A stretch of DNA of 64,000 nt from Ignelater luminosus (lineage: Eukaryota; Arthropoda; Insecta; Coleoptera; Elateridae): assembly GCA_011009095.1 (NCBI GenBank), contig VTPC01090886.1:58781-122780 (forward strand), read 5' to 3'. A model generated the notes under the pieces. That model searched no databases. It worked only from the letters and a program-made list of their open reading frames with translations, and had not been told where the DNA came from. Position 1 is the first letter of the stretch, and every line of letters begins with the position of its first letter. Below, piece after piece: positions 22,656 to 35,339 of this stretch. Made by a program: the position numbers and the translations under genes.

Positions 22656-25600
22656 TTTTTTTAAAGAAATGTTCATTCAGTTTATATAAAAAAAAATTAC
22701 TGCAATTTGAATTTTCCAGATTGTAATCGGGATATAATACTTAATCCTTTACCAGGACGGTTATTTGAATTATACTTTTTATTCAATAGTAGAAAACGTC
22801 TTTGTTCCATATTTTAAATCTTCTACGTGGGCTAATTCAGTGACCTGAACGAATCAAAAAAAACCCAGGCTAGACTAAGCATAGCATCACCCTAGGAGAG
22901 TTTTAATGTTCTTTTGAGTGACAGTCATGATCCATATATGACCAGTCACTAAATACTACAGGACAGAGAAAAATGCGTATTAGCTTCATCTGTTATTATT
23001 TTAGACTTTCTATGATTGTGAAGTTAAATGTGCTGTCCCTCTTAACTGTCTTTCTTAACTGATCATTTATATGACACGCAGCTGTTATTGTATTGCCTAG
23101 GGAAAAATATGTTGACTTGTCATACGTAATAAAAAACCAAAAGCTTATTCTAAAACAAGTACAGCCATCAAGAATATTTATTTTGTCATTCCAGTCCAAA
23201 AACCTCTTCTCGAAATGTTGAAGAAAAGAGATCCTGAAACTAAAAAGTAAGAATTCTAAATTAAATAGTCAAGATTTTATCCTCTATATGAAATTTGATG
23301 AACCAGTTTTTTGGCTTACTTACTAATCTAAACTGTCTGCCGTAACAATGAATTGTAGAATATCGTACTTACTGTACGATAATATAACTTCAGAAACAAT
23401 TTCAGTTTAATGTCTTAAAAATGAGTCTTGACTGATGGCAAAGCTAATGGTGACGGGCAGCAGTACGTCAATGGTGGCGGTGACTTCGATATCTCGCAAA
23501 CTTACAATATTGCACCTTGAGAGGCATTTGGTAGACCAGAAGAACAAGAAGTGCGTAAAACCTGATGACACCACTTTATCCATTCCCAAGATATGGAGAT
23601 CCGTGAACCAGTCGAGAAGCATCTACTAGCCGGTGCCTGTGCTTCAATTAAAGCATCTCTTCATCGTTTAAGAGATACACAAAAAGAAGGTTATAGAAGT
23701 TACTCAAAAATCGTGTTTCTCAACTAAAAAACAAATCAACACCGAACTGTATTTATCTCCACAAAAAACTTCAGAAATTGAAATGAGTAATAAATCATCT
23801 ATGACTTTTCAGCTTGTTCTTGTGAGAAACCTAGTATGAGCAGGACTCATACGTATCAATAATATTTTACGATAGATATTTTAGAAGATCATAAGATTAA
23901 TTTTTGTTTCTTCATAATCCATCTTTTCTATGGATCTATGCTCCTTGGGAACAATGTGAAGTTCAAGGTGGTGAAGGTATGTAGCCTATCACTTTTTCTA
24001 TGAATTTCTCACTTAAATGATTGTGCCTATTTTTGAGTTTGAGTCTAAAACTATTTTATATATTTTATAAAGAGTCTCGCTAGGATTATCGCCAAACTCG
24101 TTGCAATTTTAAATTCTTGACTTTCTTCTGAAGAGACAAAATAATAGAAAGACTAAATGCTTCTTAAATAGTAAATACTGAAAACTACGTTACATTCCTA
24201 CGGCAATTATTCATTTATTGATCCATTCATTCAATAAAAAAATGGTTTTCTGTCTTTTTCAGTATCAAATGGAATGAGGTATCAATTGAAAATGATTTCT
24301 ATCTACCATTTATCTCAGTAATAATGCTCAAATCGTAGTATTGCAAGAATAGTGAACGTAAATTCTGTACTGCTTTACTCTGTGATCTTGTTCAGTTCAG
24401 TTTAAATACTTGAAGTTGCGGTGGCTGTGGTAACTTTTGTTTTTGATGCGTTTTGGCCATTCAAATGAAATTGCAAGTATTTCTCAAGCTTATAGAGTTA
24501 AAAGAAGGGTATCAATCATCAATCATTGTATTGATTTTGTCTTTTTGATCTTCGTCAGGTCTGCCTAAAGTATTGCCCATGATAAATAGAACTGCAATGA
24601 AGTTTTTAATGTTTATATAGTATCGATAGAAAGCTTAACAGCTTACTATTTTTTTGTTGAGATACATCTTGTAGTTGTTAACTGTCACATTTTCAAAGTT
24701 CCTAAACTCTTAACTGTTCTGACTACAGTCTTAATCAATCTAATTTTAAAATTTGTAAATGGGTTGGAAATTTCTGATTTAAAACGATTTAAAAGTTTTG
24801 ATAGCAAAATACCATACAGGATCATGCTTGAATAAGGATGATAATACAGGATACGTATCTTGCATTAATAAATTAGTAACAAGGTTTTCATTCAATGCTA
24901 GATTGTCGGTTATGTGTGTATCAATTCGTCTTATTCTTCAAGATAAAAAAGAATTATTGTCGGGAGTATTTTAGTAATACAGATTAAGCAATCAGATTAA
25001 TACTATCATTCTAAAAGAAAGGAACAAAAGAACAAGTTATTTGGAGTCCATAAAAAATAACAAGCACACTACTGTCGGCATCTAAAAAATCAAATTTCAA
25101 TCAATGACAAAACTTTATATGCTATAAAAAAGCAAAAATAGTAAAATGTTTTCCTTTTCTTAATTATTCACATTGATGACTAAATAAAGGTAGATTCCCG
25201 TATCTACAAATAGAATCTTCGAAGAAATAACATCGTGGAAACTGCTCGCGGCAGAGAAACTTCCGCTCTATAATATGAATATGGCAAATTCAAGGTCGCA
25301 TTAAAAAGAAGATGAAAAGCATTCCAGGGCAAATTTCAGCGTATTTTTCGTGATCATAGAGCATTAGAATGTTAGAAGGCCGACAGGTTTGTAGGTGAGT
25401 GAAACTTTACACCTGCCAATGAAACTGCCGTTGTTTTCAAATAATTCCCATCGCTATTAGTACATAGTTTAGTTTAATTTGCATATTTGTTTTTTAGATT
25501 CTTTTTCCTTGACAAAAAGTGTGTTTATTGTCTCATTAATTAGATCACTAATGCAATTATAGACATAATGATTGTTATTTGCAAGAACGAAGTGCTAAAC

Positions 25601-26685
25601 ATTTTCAGAAGATTGGAGTAAAAAGTTTGCGTGTATAACTTAAAACTCATTTGCACTACGAAGGCAAGAATTGCGGCTTTTGTAAGTAATGGCGTGATAA
25701 GAAGGTATGTGTAACAAAATACCAGACCACCTCGCAACAAAAAGTAGAAATAAAAGTTTATGCATAAAATGCAACTTAATCAATGCTGTGGGCTTGCTTC
25801 TCCGTCTACCCAAACGGCTTTAAAAGTTGACCTGTAAAATTTAAAAGTTAACGGTACACACAACTTCCTTTTTGTATCTATTAATTTATTATTTTTTAAA
25901 GCAAAATAACTTATTTTTTGTTTCATTATTGAATAGCAAAATGAATCAAAATTACGAATGCTATTAATAATTATTAGAAATGATTGCTTCGTTACTGTAA
26001 TGATTCTGTATAACTAAGTATTTAAAACATTATTTATAGTATTATACAAAATGATGGCCTTTGAACGTCTAATCACTAGACGCAAAACAAAAACTCATAT
26101 AAGCATATGGCAATGAACCTTTGATTTTCAATATTAGTGTACATCTTATTGTTAAAGGCAAAGTTAAAAAAGAAAGATAACTGCAATTTGCATTTCTTGA
26201 TCTTCAAATGCACATTAATTACTGGAATTGAATTTGTTCTCTTAAAATCTTAAAAGGCCCTTCGATTATGCCGAAGGCTTCAGTGACTTTGGTGGTCAAG
26301 CAAGAATACGCATTCTTTTAATTTAGCGTTAACTGTAATTGCTACCGAGGTAATTCCCTGCTATTAAAGAAAAATGCTCAGATTCCATTCGGCATAAACC
26401 AACCATTATGACCAAATTTTGTAATAGTATAGGCAACGATTTTCAAAACGAACAAACTAATTATTTCATCACCGAATATGCAATACCAAATTATTATGAA
26501 ATAACATATCAGGGAGAGTCCATTTAGGAACTTGCTTTTATGTGAAATTTCGATTTCTATATATAACGTCCAACACAGTATACTAACTATGTACATACAA
26601 CCTGACAGAAAAAATTGTTTTTGTATCTTCTTCATAGGATGTATTATTTTCGACCAAAACCAGATTTTCTAAAGACAATGATTTA
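22656..26685. other. No supported gene
   Basis: AT-rich sequence. The open frames at 23435-23629 (plus) and 23407-23622 (minus) overlap each other in a slightly less AT-rich patch and match nothing I recognise. The 85-codon minus frame at 26378-26635 is hydrophobic and low-complexity, without a recognisable family pattern. Confidence 0.4.
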
Positions 26686-26689
26686 ACCA

Positions 26690-28445
26690 CAATATTGAAA
26701 TATGTGGCCTCGCTGAAACCCGGAAAAAAGGCAAGGAAACAATAAAATACCAAAACTTGCTGGCCTTTAGTGGGAAGAGCAAGGATCAATACGCAAACTC
26801 AATTTGTACTACAACAAATTACATATCATATCGATATAAGCAGGCAGGAAGGAAAGACAGAAGAATTTTATTGCAAGTTACAAACAACGATAGACAAAGT
26901 ATCCAGAAACAACAAAATCGTCATAGTGGGGGATTTCAATGCTCGGATAGGGTACAACGTCATACATGGTAAAAACAACCCTACAACGAAAATACATCGA
27001 ACCCCAATAGAGACGCACTAATCGACTTCTGCGCCTAAAATCTACTAAGAATCAACAATACAGTTTTTTCCACACAAATAAGTACACCTGGGAAGATACT
27101 CAAGGTCACGCATCAACATTGAACTACATAATGACAAACAGGAAAATATACCCGAGACAAATACTGGACATGAGGGCACTGACGATGCCCAATGTTGGGT
27201 CAGATCACAAACTAGTGCTAGAAAAATTGCCATCAAGATTGAATCTCTAGAAGACGAAACGACCACATGGCTTTATAGGAAGATATTAGAAGAAAAGTGT
27301 AGAGAATTCTATACTAGACAACGACGATGTAGAGGCCGGATGCAAAAAAAATGGAACACAATATCCGCGGCATAGGAAAGCTTAGGGACTTGAAAAATCA
27401 ACGTCAATAGTGTAAGAAAATCAAAATCGTAGTTCATGACGGAAATCAAAAACTTGGCAAACGAGAAACGCAAAGCACACATGCAGTAATCGCACCTTAT
27501 ACACAACAACAAGAAATAGGGTAAACGCTAGAATAAGAGAACTGAAGAGAGAATATTGAAGGGATATGGAGAAAGATCTGTACGGAACGCAGAGAAAGGT
27601 GTGAAAAATGTTACAAGCAAGAAAGCAACCGATAAATGAATACATCCAGGTTAATAAGATCGACGGTGGAATCTGTTGAGCGGCTATATGGAGCACCAAA
27701 CGATCAGGAGATAATAAACAATGAAATATAATATCGGACAACGAAAATGACCTTCAGAGAATGGTACATACTTTTACACTGAACCCAGAACAATTTAATT
27801 TAAGTTTCCACATCAAAAACAAAATCACTAGCAGCAGCAAAGGAACTAAGAAGATGTAAAATAGTAATAAACAAAAAAATCAAGTGACAAAATTTAATTA
27901 TTTGGGTATTGAACTGAGTGGCTATGGAGATATTACGGAAGGTGTGCGAAAACAAGCCAATAAAGCCGCGTATGTATCCGGTTGCCTCCAAGACGTAGTA
28001 TGAAGAAATAAAGATATAAGAATAGAGGGGAAAACGAGGATTTATAAAGCGCGTGTAAGATCCATATTGATATATTCCATCGAGACAAAGAGGATAATTA
28101 GAAGCACAGAAATGAGGGCACTAGGAGCAATCGTGAGGAAAACACTACTGGACTGTATACCAAATTCGGGAAATATGACAAGTGCAGGACGTGGTCCGGT
28201 GGGGTAGAAGGCGAAGACGAGAGTGGAATGCACACGTTAGCAGAATGCCAGGTGAAAGAATTCCCAGAATAACAAGAGACGGGAAACCAACATGTGTCAG
28301 GAGACCAGGGCGCCCGCCCAAAAGGGGGAGGGTTAACTGGAGTTTAGTATCGCAAGGAGAACCACAATGAGAAGCTGGACGTCCGACAGAACAGGCCAAA
28401 GGCCTAAGACAAGAAGAAGATGAAGAAGAAGAAAAGGAATATGAT
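26690..28445 (+). mobile_element. RTE-like LINE with endonuclease and RT tail, palm deleted
   Basis: The LINE nicks target DNA with an APE-type endonuclease and copies its RNA into the nick. The endonuclease begins near 26700 with ICGLAETRKKGKE, continues TQTQFVLQQITYHIDI, EEFYCKLQTTIDKV and IVIVGDFNARIG (26915-26950), then KYTWEDTQGHASTLNYIMTN, and ends NVGSDHKLVLEKL (27190-27230); GDFNA and SDH are catalytic motifs. The linker RVNARIRELKREY follows at 27515. The RT palm with its catalytic Asp box is missing. The sequence resumes after it at NIISDNENDLQRMVHTF (about 27725), then FNYLGIELSGYGDITEGV, RIYKARVRSILIY and MRALGAIVRKTLLD. A 3' tail rich in GAA/GAT repeats (28395-28445) marks the end. 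Several stops and frameshifts are present. Clade inferred from the YLG.....GD and EMR.LR patterns. Confidence 0.85.
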
Positions 28446-28782
28446 GATGAAGAAATAGTTACTTTGATTTTAAGGTATACCACCGTCAATCTTCCAAGTT
28501 TTTCTGTCTAGAATGTTTTTCGGATTTTCCTACTGTGCGGGTTGATTGGGTTTTTCAAATTGACCAAAGTCCCTCGGGTTAGCAAAGTTGCTATACTTAT
28601 TTCTTCAAACAGCCCAAAATCTTGATCTTAATATCAAGTTTAATATAGTATTTAAAAAAAAACTGATGTATGTCAACATAGAACTTCACTTTTAAAAGGT
28701 TTTGTAAAAACTAAATACATGCAGTTTTTTAGGATCGGCTTTGGGTCAATCCCACCTTTAATCATTAAAATGAGGATAGTTA

Positions 28783-29833
28783 CCAAGGCGGACCGCCAGC
28801 TTTGGGGGCCCTGGGCTAATACTGTTTGGAGGCTCTCCTAATTAACCCGAGTTTAGACTAGTTGTGGAGACCATTCGCCATTTTATTGATAAACTGTTCA
28901 ACAAACACTGCAGAATTGAATTACGTAACAGTCTTCTTATGGAACATAATTTCACGGTGCGTTTCAAGGTTTTTGTCAAGATGTCTCCTCCCATAATGCG
29001 ACATACAATTTAACCAAAGATTATAGAGTTAGTAAGATTGGAAACTCACATATGACCAGTACAGTGAAAAGCGACCATGATTTTGAAATACAGTACCGTT
29101 CTGAAGATTAAGGATGATGCTGACGTACGACATGTTTTATAAGTTGACACACAGATGTCGCTATAACAAAACTACTGAAGCCGAGCTGCAAATGCGGTCC
29201 CCACCACAAATTTCTGTTATGCCAGTGCGCAACCAATTCTCACCGGCCAACTTTATCTGGTTTACTTGTATAATTTTTGAATTCAACCTTAGGAATTTAT
29301 CAGTACCTAAAGGGTATACTGTGAGGGTATGTTGATATTTGCATCTGAAATTTTGGTATCAAACTAAATGTGTCATTCAACTACCTTTCCTACCTTCTGA
29401 TAATATTATAAAGCTGTTCCAATTAAATAATAAGAATTTTTATGAACTAGTATTAATTGTAATAATATCAGATTTTGATAAATAAAAGAAAACAGCAAAA
29501 AGGTTCACGTTGGTGGGACAAACATTTATTTCAAAAGTAATTTTGAGTCAGTTGAAGAATTCTACGTGCATATGAATGACTGATTACGAATACTTGGCTT
29601 GATTAATTGAGCCAAAAGTCACAACTTTAAATAATAAAACAACTTAAGGCAAGTCCAGAGCAAGCAACTCGTTAGAAAATACCGAAGGCTGCCTCTTGCC
29701 AACTTGCTTTGCCAACCATACCTAGCAAAGACTAAATTGTTATTTTTATTCCTTTCTGACCGCGCAGGGAGCCCCTTGATTGAACGGGGCCCTGGGCTGC
29801 AGCCCATAAAGACCATGCCTAAATCCACCCCTG
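28783..29833. mobile_element. Non-autonomous hAT-like element, 1051 bp
   Basis: The right end read inward starts CAGGGGTGGATTTAGGC, followed by GGGCTGCAGCCCAGGGC. The left end starts CCAAGGCGGACC, followed by GGGGGCCCTGGGC. The outermost bases match only about 6 of 11, but both ends carry the GGCCCTGGGC block that is common just inside hAT ends. The flanking 8-mers GATAGTTA (28775-28782) and GTTAGTTA (29834-29841) agree at 7 of 8 positions, the size of a hAT target duplication. No transposase is recognisable inside. A patch near 29135-29235 is less AT-rich and may be a further insert. Confidence 0.6.
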
Positions 29834-29841
29834 GTTAGTTA

Positions 29842-32224
29842 GATTGTGAAGTTAATATTGGGGATCTCGTAGGCAAAATGGTTGACAGCGCTGTAATAGT
29901 AGCAACAAAGCTACAAAAAAATCTAACTAAAGAATCCCAAACTTTAACTTGAATAAGTTTAACTATGGATAGATTCTCAAAGTTACATATCAAGAGTTTT
30001 TTTGTTTTCAATCTCATAAATTCTTGAGAAGGAGTATGTAGAGAAACTTTAATCTGGTAATGCTTGATTTCCATTTGGTTTACTGCAATTCATTGTCAGA
30101 CATCAGACTGTTCTTGACACCCAGTTGGTATATATAGGAAGCTTTTTATTGAAAAAATGCAGCTCAAGAATTTATACTGATATATCAAATAATATAAGAA
30201 ATTCCGTTTTTCTTAGTTTAACAGTTCAAGTCATGACCGTTTATATTGTACCTATTAAAGATTTTATCTAAAATCGTGCAATTGCTGAAAACATGCACGA
30301 AAGGTAATAAATTATATAATTTCTTTTGTGATAAATTGTCTAACGCTTTATTTTATTTATATAACGTAATAAGCATTAACATTTATAAATAAAGCAATAT
30401 TCTTTGAATTCTCGTTGTTTTTTTAATCAAAAGCAAAAACAATAAAAAATTAAAAGTGCAAGGATGTGCAATACGACAGTAACGGTGTTACACTTTAGTA
30501 AAAAGTATTTTTTTATATTTCTATATCATTTAAAAGTCTGTCTTAAAAATTAGAATTCTATCTTTGAAATTCTATTTACTAATATGAACTAAAGAAAAAG
30601 AATACTGCTATATATATTTAGATAGTCTGTGGTTCCAATAATGTAACGACAACTGAATGCAAAAAAATCTAACTGTTTCAAGTTGAGATTTGGTACACTA
30701 TACTTATAGGGTTTCTGTAGCAAGGTAAAAGGTCTTTAGCTAACAGTTGCAAAGCCGAACAGAATATCAGTAAATAACTGGAAATAGCTAAATAGTGAGA
30801 TTTACTAGAATCATTTTTGGTTTAGCCCAAAAGTCAGACAGGTCACAAAACACCGTTAAAAGGAGTTATGTTAATACTAAGTATTACGTACATATCTGCA
30901 ATTCTAATCCGAAGTCTTCCATTGTCGCTCAATTGCATATTTCCCAACCTCAAGAAATTAAATAAAAATACCCGAAGAATATTGCTAAAATCCGGTTTCA
31001 TTAAAAAAAGTTTGTGATTATAATGACATTTATTTACTATTAGTGATTTATAGTTTATTTGCAATATTTTATTAAAAAGATGTTTCAAGTGTTTTCAAAG
31101 TGATTTATTTTAAATTCAAAGCTGTTAAAAATATAATAAGTTTCAGACGTTAAAACCGATATTATATCTTCATATAGTGATATTACGATTTCACATTAAG
31201 AATCTTTTTGTAGACATTTAGTATTTATTGCCAGTAATAAACAATCGTTTTTACACGAGATTCTCCAAATGTAATAACTCCTTATAACAACTTAATTGAG
31301 ATGAAAAAGGATTAAGACCGCACACTAGCAAATTTGTTTAAGCTTATACTAACTAGCGTCTAATTATAATTAAGCGCTAAAGATAACCGGTTGTGAATGT
31401 TAAATTTATCCTTGCAAAAAACCGAGCTTTATTTATCTATACTGAGGTTATCAAAAAAAAAATTTCCACTGTTACACACGAAAAAACACAGTTCCAGACA
31501 ATTATTGAGAGAGTAATTTTCTAAGTAGTGAATGCAGTTGAGTTAAAGAATTATGTATTGATCCTTGGTACTGTTTATTTCAGTTTTATACATTAAAGGT
31601 AAAGTTGTACAGCCTGTGGTTATAGGAAAATTTTTTCTTCCGCTGCCGATTAAACCTTTTGACGTTGTAGTGAGAAGAGATATCTTCGAAGTAGCTTATC
31701 CGCTGATATGTTTGTTGTATTTGCATAGTAATTGTCATAACTGCTTACAATGGTGGCGACGCTAAATGAAACAAGCGGATCAGTAACTAAGTACCATGTT
31801 TCATTTAATCTTTTTCCTACCACATATATTTTTATTAAAAAGGTCATGCAAAAAGTGTGGAACACGATGGATGCACAGCATTAAGCTTGTTTAAAGCTAA
31901 ATTCATCATCAGGTAAAAAAGTCCCCTTCTAGCTTTTCCACAAGGGCCCCAAAAGACCTTCAAAAGCTCCTGTTTATTATCCGTTTCATATATACATCCA
32001 TACAACGTCTACTAAATTAAATCTTTCATTATTTTTAACAGACCACGTCATTTCCTTGCATTCCCAAAATCTTGGATGATACTATCCAAATTGAGTTTCT
32101 GTTCTAGTTCAAATTTAATACTCCGAAAAGCTAAATCACTTAGGCGTATTTGAAACATAGTGCTACGCATATGATTTTATTATTTTTAATCTTTAAAATA
32201 ATTTTTTCTCTGATATTCATTTTA
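29842..32224. other. No supported gene
   Basis: AT-rich. Frames at 29835-30074, 30843-31088 (minus) and 31565-31765 (plus) show no family motif. I see no repeat ends. Confidence 0.45.
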
Positions 32225-32560
32225 GAGGCGGGGTTAGAAACACAGTTAGTGCAGTACATAAGCATATAGTAATGCAGACGAGGCAAGGAAGATGGGGCGA
32301 AAAATCTATATTTGCTCTTGTTCAGGAATATACGAATATTTTGGATGAGTTGATCACAACAAAGGAAGTCGATTTTATTTGGATTCCTGCAGGGTTCCTG
32401 GGTACAGAAGAATGCATGCCGACGAAAAGATTGACGAACTCGCTAAATAAGGAACCAAGAACACCCGTTTAAAACTGGACCCATTTTTAAGAGTATTAGC
32501 TGGATAAGTAGCAGGCTGTCACCAAGATAAAAATCATATAATCGGATTCGGCTTATCTAG
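32225..32560 (+). mobile_element. LINE RNase H fragment (R1/I-type)
   Basis: The frame at 32272-32471 includes ILDELITTKEVDFIWIPAGF, LGTEE and NSLNKEPRTPV. This matches the end of a LINE RNase H domain, where the usual pattern is L.EL...K.V...W.PGH.G..GNE.AD.LA. The counterpart in the LINE at 1.3-3.1 kb is LEELTTTKEV, so both may belong to one family. Only this tail is recognisable, and no catalytic triad is complete. Confidence 0.65.
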
Positions 32561-33492
32561 ATAAGATGTAGAGTAGAACTTAACATGTGAGAGATATGAA
32601 AGATCGAGGTTTAGGCTATTACCCTATCACAGGAAGAGTTACGCGTGGGCCGACATTCCTACTTTAGAAAATGGTCTCCGCATAACTACTATTGCTACTA
32701 CTCCTACTAACTACATAGGTCAGGTAAACTGCTAGCTAAAAAGCTATTATTATCAATTAGCAAAATTCATGCAACTTCTTAAATTGAATAATTTGTATAA
32801 AGATGTCGACAGTTACTTCAACCTCGTATTTTTCGAATCTTGTTGCCATTTGCATTAATTCTTAATTTGGCCTGCTGGCAATTCCTTGTAGGTGCGGAAA
32901 TGAAAAATTAAAATAAAGAGTCGTTTACTGCTTTGTTTTGGTACCGCGAAAGTTGCATTCTTCTTTTATTTTGTTTTACGATTAGTGTTTGTTGTTCGTT
33001 ATTCCCCGAGGGAAAAAACAGCAAATTCTCAAAATCAAATCACAACAGTGAATACTACAAAGATATTTTGGATGAGGCGGACCTAAGAGTCTGGAAATAA
33101 TCCCGCCGTCTCTCGTAGAAACCCAAACGATGAAAAATTAATAACAAACACAAGATTATTCATATAAAAGGTAATATTTTTTGTTGGGAGTTATATTTTT
33201 GTTTAAGTTTTTTTTCCCAGTCCAGTAAAAAGCTAAATGTGGTATGGTTTCACCAAACCAAGATTCTGCTGATTACTTTTCTTTTGTTCAATACTTCCCA
33301 GACAGAATTTATGAATTCACTGAAATGGATCATGGAATAGTGAACTAGCAAACGAAAGAATTCATATCTTCAGATTTCAAGGCGGTCTTCTGGTTGGTAG
33401 CTTCACAGCAGATGACTGTGATGTCAGCAACAATCTGTTGTACTTGAGTGATAAGAACGCCATAATGTTGACATTGTATGGCTATCACGAAG
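32561..33492. other. No gene seen
   Basis: AT-rich sequence upstream of the unassigned transposon. A 24 bp near-palindrome (GCCATAATGTTG then ACATTGTATGGC) at 33459-33482 resembles the subterminal motifs inside that element. Confidence 0.4.
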
Positions 33493-35339
33493 AATTCTGA
33501 GCCTTGGTGCTAAAAAGGCAAATGTCAACTTCTAGCGGTTTTGTGGTCTATAGCTTCTGTAGAATCTGCTTTTATTAAAACGGCCAAGGTCTTACTGGCA
33601 CCATTACAAAGATATAAGCGCATGTAACAGCCAATGTCATCGCACATTTTACTATTAACTCTATGCTAAAATGGACAAAGTGGACACTGATCTTTTTTGT
33701 AATTACTTGTTAATGAAACAATTGGTTTACAAAAAGGGCTAATGTCGACATTGGCCTTTTTAATATTATATCGAAGTGACCGAGGTATGTATGCTGGTAA
33801 CATTGGTTTCAGTTCGTGCATGGTTTTTACTTCCAAATAATATTCTTGTTGTCGTTACTTTTTTGTAATTGCACGTGTTTTTGTTGTGTGTTTGAAAATT
33901 TTAGTGTTTTTTTTAATAGATAATAAGTTCAAGAACAAAAAAGATTTTAGCGTTATGTTCAACTATGTTATAATGTTATAACTTCTATGTTATTATTTTT
34001 AACACAGATATTAAATTATTAATCACTTTTGAGGTTATGTCTAGTCTTCCTTGCAATAATTTGAAAGATTTTAAGTAACTATGCAATAGCAATTTATACA
34101 AAAAGTTAGGAAGCGCAAAAGTTACTGGACAAGTGGACAGTGCATTTATTTTGAATCTAATTCTAATTTAACACCGGTTGCAACTGTTTTACCTCACACT
34201 GATATAGAGTTAGACTATAGTACTTCCGACGATCATGTTCCTGATTCTGAAGATATTTCCGAAGACGATAGTTTAGAAAATGTTTACTTGAAGAAATCAA
34301 CAAAAAATAACTGCCATGTTAAACAAAGTGTAGCTATTGGCGAAGATCCCTTTGAAAATCATTACGAAGATGCTAGAAGTCACAGTGATTACAGAAAAAA
34401 CAGTGGTTAACATTGAAACAGTTACTCTACGTCCAAAACCGCCCAGAGGAAGAAAGAAGACACAAAATGGAGAAAAATCAAGAAAACAAAAAAGAAATGT
34501 GAGTAGTTGGTCACGAAAAGTTAGAAAGTCGTTAAAAGATAGCGGAAAAAAATACGTTTCTGTGTCAGGCAAAAAAACAATTCCAGCTAAACACTTAAAG
34601 GAACCTTGTAGTTGTAGAAAAAAAATATCTTCGAAAGCTTCTATCAACTTTCTGTAGAAGCACAGAATCAGTTCGTTACCAGCTTCATCAAAGAAAAGGA
34701 AAAAGCTGTGCAAAGGTTACGCGGATGTAAAGAAAAAACAAGTCGAAGAAATTTCTCTCGTAAGTAAGTACTATCTTCAAAAGAACGGTCAAAGAACCGA
34801 GGTATGTCAAATAATGTTTCTAAATACTCTTGATCTGACAGTTGAAAAGGTTTGAGTTGTTGTCGAAAAGAAACGCTTAAATGAGATTGGAATTTGTTCA
34901 GATGATAGAAGAGGGAAACATAAGAATCATCCAAAGATTAGTCAAAAAGCTAAAGAGACAGTACGGGTACACATTAATATGTTTCCAGCTTACCAAAGCC
35001 ATTATTCTTGTTCACACACGCAAAAAAAAGTATTTAGCATCTGACTTATCAACTTCTAAAATGTACCGTCTATATGAAAAATACTGTAGGAAGAAGAACG
35101 TTACACCACAAAAAGAATCTCTTTATAGAAAAGTTTTTCTGGAAGAACTCAATTTGTCTGTCCACCAACCAAAAAAGTGTGACAGGTTTGTTATGCAACC
35201 TAAATGCTGTGAACATGACGAAGAACGCTTAGAAATAGAGCAGGAACGGAGAAACCACCTAGATTTGGCTGAAGCATACAATTAATTAAATGGGAATGTA
35301 GTAGCTGCATATTTTAGACTGAGATCTATCTGTTTCTCT

